Source: Actinomycetes bacterium
Lineage (GTDB): Bacteria > Actinomycetota > Actinomycetes > Propionibacteriales > Nocardioidaceae
Direction of reading: 5' to 3'
Length of the DNA stretch: 8,388 bases
Assembly: GCA_029779385.1 (NCBI GenBank)
Contig: JAKPAQ010000465.1
Span: 1 to 8,388, forward strand
Within the stretch, counting starts at the first letter, position 1, and each line of letters starts with the position of its first letter. The notes beneath the pieces are model-generated. The model made no database searches and had not been told where the DNA came from. It saw nothing but the letters and a program-made list of their open reading frames with translations. Both the position numbers and the translations under genes were made by a program. Below, in pieces: positions 6,508-8,388 of this stretch.

Positions 6508-7221
6508 TCACGACTCGGCGGTGGTCGGGCTCTCAGGTGCGCTCACGTCATAGGTTCGCGCCTTGGTATTCAGCAGCGCCTCGAGCACAGTCAACTTCGT
6601 GGCCGAGTCCTGGGCACTCCCCCAAAACACGGTCCGATCTTTAGTTAGATCCAATTCGATCGAGTCACGACTTTGGGCACTGATGGCTTGAACCTGCTTG
6701 GCCAACACGGAGCCCGCGCCAGAAATATCGGCGGCAACACGTGCCGCTGCGGCCACCGTGCGGCGGTCCTGGGCATCGACCTTCAACTGCGGAATATGGC
6801 TCGGCTTGCTGGCAAGCTGACGATAAATAACCCCGGTACCGTCAACTGCCCATGCGCTGCCGCCCTTCTCCAACCAGGCGACCGCAGACCGCTCCTTCAC
6901 TGAAATCAGCACCGTGTGCGGAAGTTCGCGGTCCACCTTCGCGGACTCGACGATCAGGAGTTGCTCAACTTTTTTTACGACTTCGTCGGTGTCGAGCCGC
7001 ACCAGCGGCTCGCCGATGGGCACCTCAGCGGCTTGAATTACCTGCTCGGGGGTCAGGTGGTCAGTTCCAGAAACCTTAACCTCACTGATCGCGAAAACAC
7101 TCGAGAAAAACACGAGCCAAAATCCGAATGCCACCACCAGAAGAGCAGCAACGACCCCGGTAATTCGCCACCTAGTTTTTCGGCGCTGCTGCTCAAGTTT
7201 TTGGGTAAACCGATCACTCAT
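6508..7221 (-). CDS. ftsQ: Cell division protein FtsQ
   Basis: Bitopic membrane protein of the divisome that bridges FtsZ-side components and the septal peptidoglycan synthase through FtsB/FtsL. The 237 residues show a short basic cytoplasmic tail (1-19, QQRRKTRWR), one transmembrane helix (about 20-43), then the POTRA domain (about 43-112: FAISEVKVSGTDHLTPEQV, LVRLDTDEVV, LPHTVLISVKER). The C-terminal beta domain (about 113-225) contains DRTVFWGSAQDSATKLTVLEALL and YDVSAPESPTT, both typical of actinobacterial FtsQ. The ATG lies inside the last codons of murC (8-bp overlap, ATGAGTGA), with GGAG 10 nt upstream, so the two are probably translated together. The 138-bp gap to ftsZ is the main break in the run. 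Confidence 0.95.
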   Translation of the reverse strand: MSDRFTQKLEQQRRKTRWRITGVVAALLVVAFGFWLVFFSSVFAISEVKVSGTDHLTPEQVIQAAEVPIGEPLVRLDTDEVVKKVEQLLIVESAKVDRELPHTVLISVKERSAVAWLEKGGSAWAVDGTGVIYRQLASKPSHIPQLKVDAQDRRTVAAAARVAADISGAGSVLAKQVQAISAQSRDSIELDLTKDRTVFWGSAQDSATKLTVLEALLNTKARTYDVSAPESPTTAES

Positions 7222-8388
7222 TGGCGCCCGACTCCAAAAGTTTCAGCAGTGCCGGGCCGACCTCGGTGATGTCGCCGGCCCCTAGCGTCAAAACGAGGTC
7301 ACCTGGCTGAACCACGGAACCAAGGAACGCAGCCAACGTGGAAACCGGGCCGCCCGAAATCGCGTGCGGGCCGGCCGCGGAGCGAACCAGCTCGGCAGTC
7401 ACGGCCGGGTCAGGCGTTTCGCGCGCGACATAGAGGTCGGCCACCACAACCACATCGGCGGCGGCGAGCTCAGCTCCCATTTGGGCACCAAAGAGCCGCG
7501 TGCGACTGACTAGGTGGGGCTGGAACGCCACGACCAAACGCCTACTGGCGGCGATCGAGCGGGCAGCAGCCAAGTCAGCGGCGATCTCGGTGGGATGGTG
7601 GGCATAAGAATCGACAACCCGTACCCCGGCGGCCTCGCCCGTGGGCTCCATCCGTCGCGCCGCGCCGGCAAACTGAGCCAGACCGGCAACCAGCCCCGCG
7701 AGGTCGTGGCCGAGTTCCAGTCCTGCCGCCAACGCCAACACCGCGTCAGCTGCATAGTGCCTCCCTGGCACCGCCAAGGTCACCGCGGTCGGCTCAAAGC
7801 CAGGCGCCAACACGGTAAATCTCGTGCTCGACCCGGCTACCTCTACGTCAACGGCACGAACGGTTGCCGACTCAGCAAAACCGGCAGAAATAACCTTTGG
7901 TCCAGCAACTTGGTCAATCAGTCGCCCGCAGCCCAGATCATCTGCCGACACCACAATGAATTCGGACACAGTGTCGGCGAACTCGGCAAATGCGGCTTCA
8001 TATGCCTCAACCGACCCCCAAGTGTCGAGATGATCGGCGTCGACGTTCGTCACCACTGCGCCGCTTGGGCGATAGTGCAAAAAAGCACCGTCGCTTTCGT
8101 CCGCCTCGACCACGAACTGGGCGTCGGACCCGCGGTGGGAAGCAGCGTCAAGGCCAGCGACCTGTGCGCCAATAGCAAAGGACGGGTCAGCTCCGGCGCC
8201 GCGTAAGGCAAAGGTCAGCATCGCCGTCGTGGTGGTCTTGCCATGCGTCCCGGCAACCGCAATTCGTTGGTCGGCCAGCATCGCGGACATCAGCCCAGCC
8301 GACCTAGGCCACAGGCGCAGACCGAGTCTGGTCGCCTCAACGATCTCGGGGTTGTCCGCCGGCACTGCGGTCGACGCAATGACAGTGT
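7214..8388 (-). CDS. murC: UDP-MurNAc-L-alanine ligase MurC, 5'-truncated by window edge
   Basis: Cytoplasmic ATP-dependent ligase that adds L-Ala to UDP-MurNAc, the first peptide step of peptidoglycan synthesis. About 390 residues are present of some 460-490; the N-terminal UDP-binding part lies beyond the window. The frame runs open to the edge (TVIASTAVPADNPE), and the GTG at 8365 is an internal Val. Counting from the edge: P-loop GTHGKTTTT (46-54, Lys 50), VVEADESDG (Glu 94), NVDADHLD (His 119), GAARRME, DSYAHHPTE, FQPHLVSRTRLF, YVARETP, LTLGAGDI near the C-terminus. DSYAHHP and FQPH distinguish MurC from the other Mur ligases. The central-domain motif usually GxHNxxNA reads GRHYAADA, with Asp 214 (7745-7747) at the conserved Asn. 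It overlaps ftsQ by 8 bp. Confidence 0.96.
   Translation of the reverse strand, partial: TVIASTAVPADNPEIVEATRLGLRLWPRSAGLMSAMLADQRIAVAGTHGKTTTTAMLTFALRGAGADPSFAIGAQVAGLDAASHRGSDAQFVVEADESDGAFLHYRPSGAVVTNVDADHLDTWGSVEAYEAAFAEFADTVSEFIVVSADDLGCGRLIDQVAGPKVISAGFAESATVRAVDVEVAGSSTRFTVLAPGFEPTAVTLAVPGRHYAADAVLALAAGLELGHDLAGLVAGLAQFAGAARRMEPTGEAAGVRVVDSYAHHPTEIAADLAAARSIAASRRLVVAFQPHLVSRTRLFGAQMGAELAAADVVVVADLYVARETPDPAVTAELVRSAAGPHAISGGPVSTLAAFLGSVVQPGDLVLTLGAGDITEVGPALLKLLESGANE

Noticed and set aside
7514..8206. 230-codon open frame on the plus strand opposite murC
   Set aside because: Antisense to conserved MurC motifs, composition unlike a real protein, and no ribosome site that I could see.
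8363..8365. GTG as the murC start
   Set aside because: The frame continues to the window edge with a MurC-like TVIASTAVPADNPE, so this is an internal valine of a truncated gene.
1..8388. CRISPR arrays, tRNA/rRNA genes, insertion sequences, toxin-antitoxin or defence genes
   Set aside because: No spaced direct repeats, cloverleaf arms, terminal inverted repeats or matching open frames were seen; the window is conserved core chromosome.

Overview
The window is a stretch of the division and cell wall (dcw) cluster of an actinobacterium, class Actinomycetes. Three things point there. The gene order is murC-ftsQ-ftsZ-pgeF-yggS-sepF-yggT-wag31. A DivIVA/Wag31 protein begins with an MALTPQDIRDKQF-type N-terminus. 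FtsZ lacks FtsA as a neighbour and has SepF instead. Base composition is GC-rich but, by eye, clearly below that of Streptomyces. I cannot name a genus.

Layout: the 3' two thirds of ileS (isoleucyl-tRNA synthetase, eukaryote-like type) fill bases 1-2106 on the + strand. All other genes are on the - strand and read from the right edge leftwards: murC (5' end cut by the window), ftsQ, ftsZ, pgeF, yggS, sepF, yggT and wag31. ileS and wag31 therefore converge, and a perfect 38-bp palindrome between them probably ends transcription from both sides.

The - strand genes are tightly packed. murC and ftsQ overlap by 8 bp, ftsZ and pgeF are 2 nt apart, pgeF and yggS overlap by 4 bp (GTGA), and yggT begins on the codon right after the sepF stop, in the same frame. 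Only three gaps could hold regulation. The 138-bp ftsQ-ftsZ gap carries a good sigma70-type promoter for ftsZ with a 13-bp palindrome just upstream. The 48-bp yggS-sepF gap and the 111-bp yggT-wag31 gap show less.

Together the genes make and place the septum and pole machinery. MurC adds L-Ala to UDP-MurNAc, and PgeF removes mis-made precursors. FtsZ forms the ring, SepF tethers it to the membrane, FtsQ links it to septal wall synthesis, and Wag31 directs polar growth. YggS keeps PLP balanced, and YggT is a small membrane protein of unclear role. I found no mobile element, CRISPR array, RNA gene or foreign-looking island, and no new biological system. The points worth a second look are small: the in-frame sepF/yggT junction, the ftsZ upstream region, an Asn-to-Asp change in a conserved MurC motif, and the convergent position of ileS.
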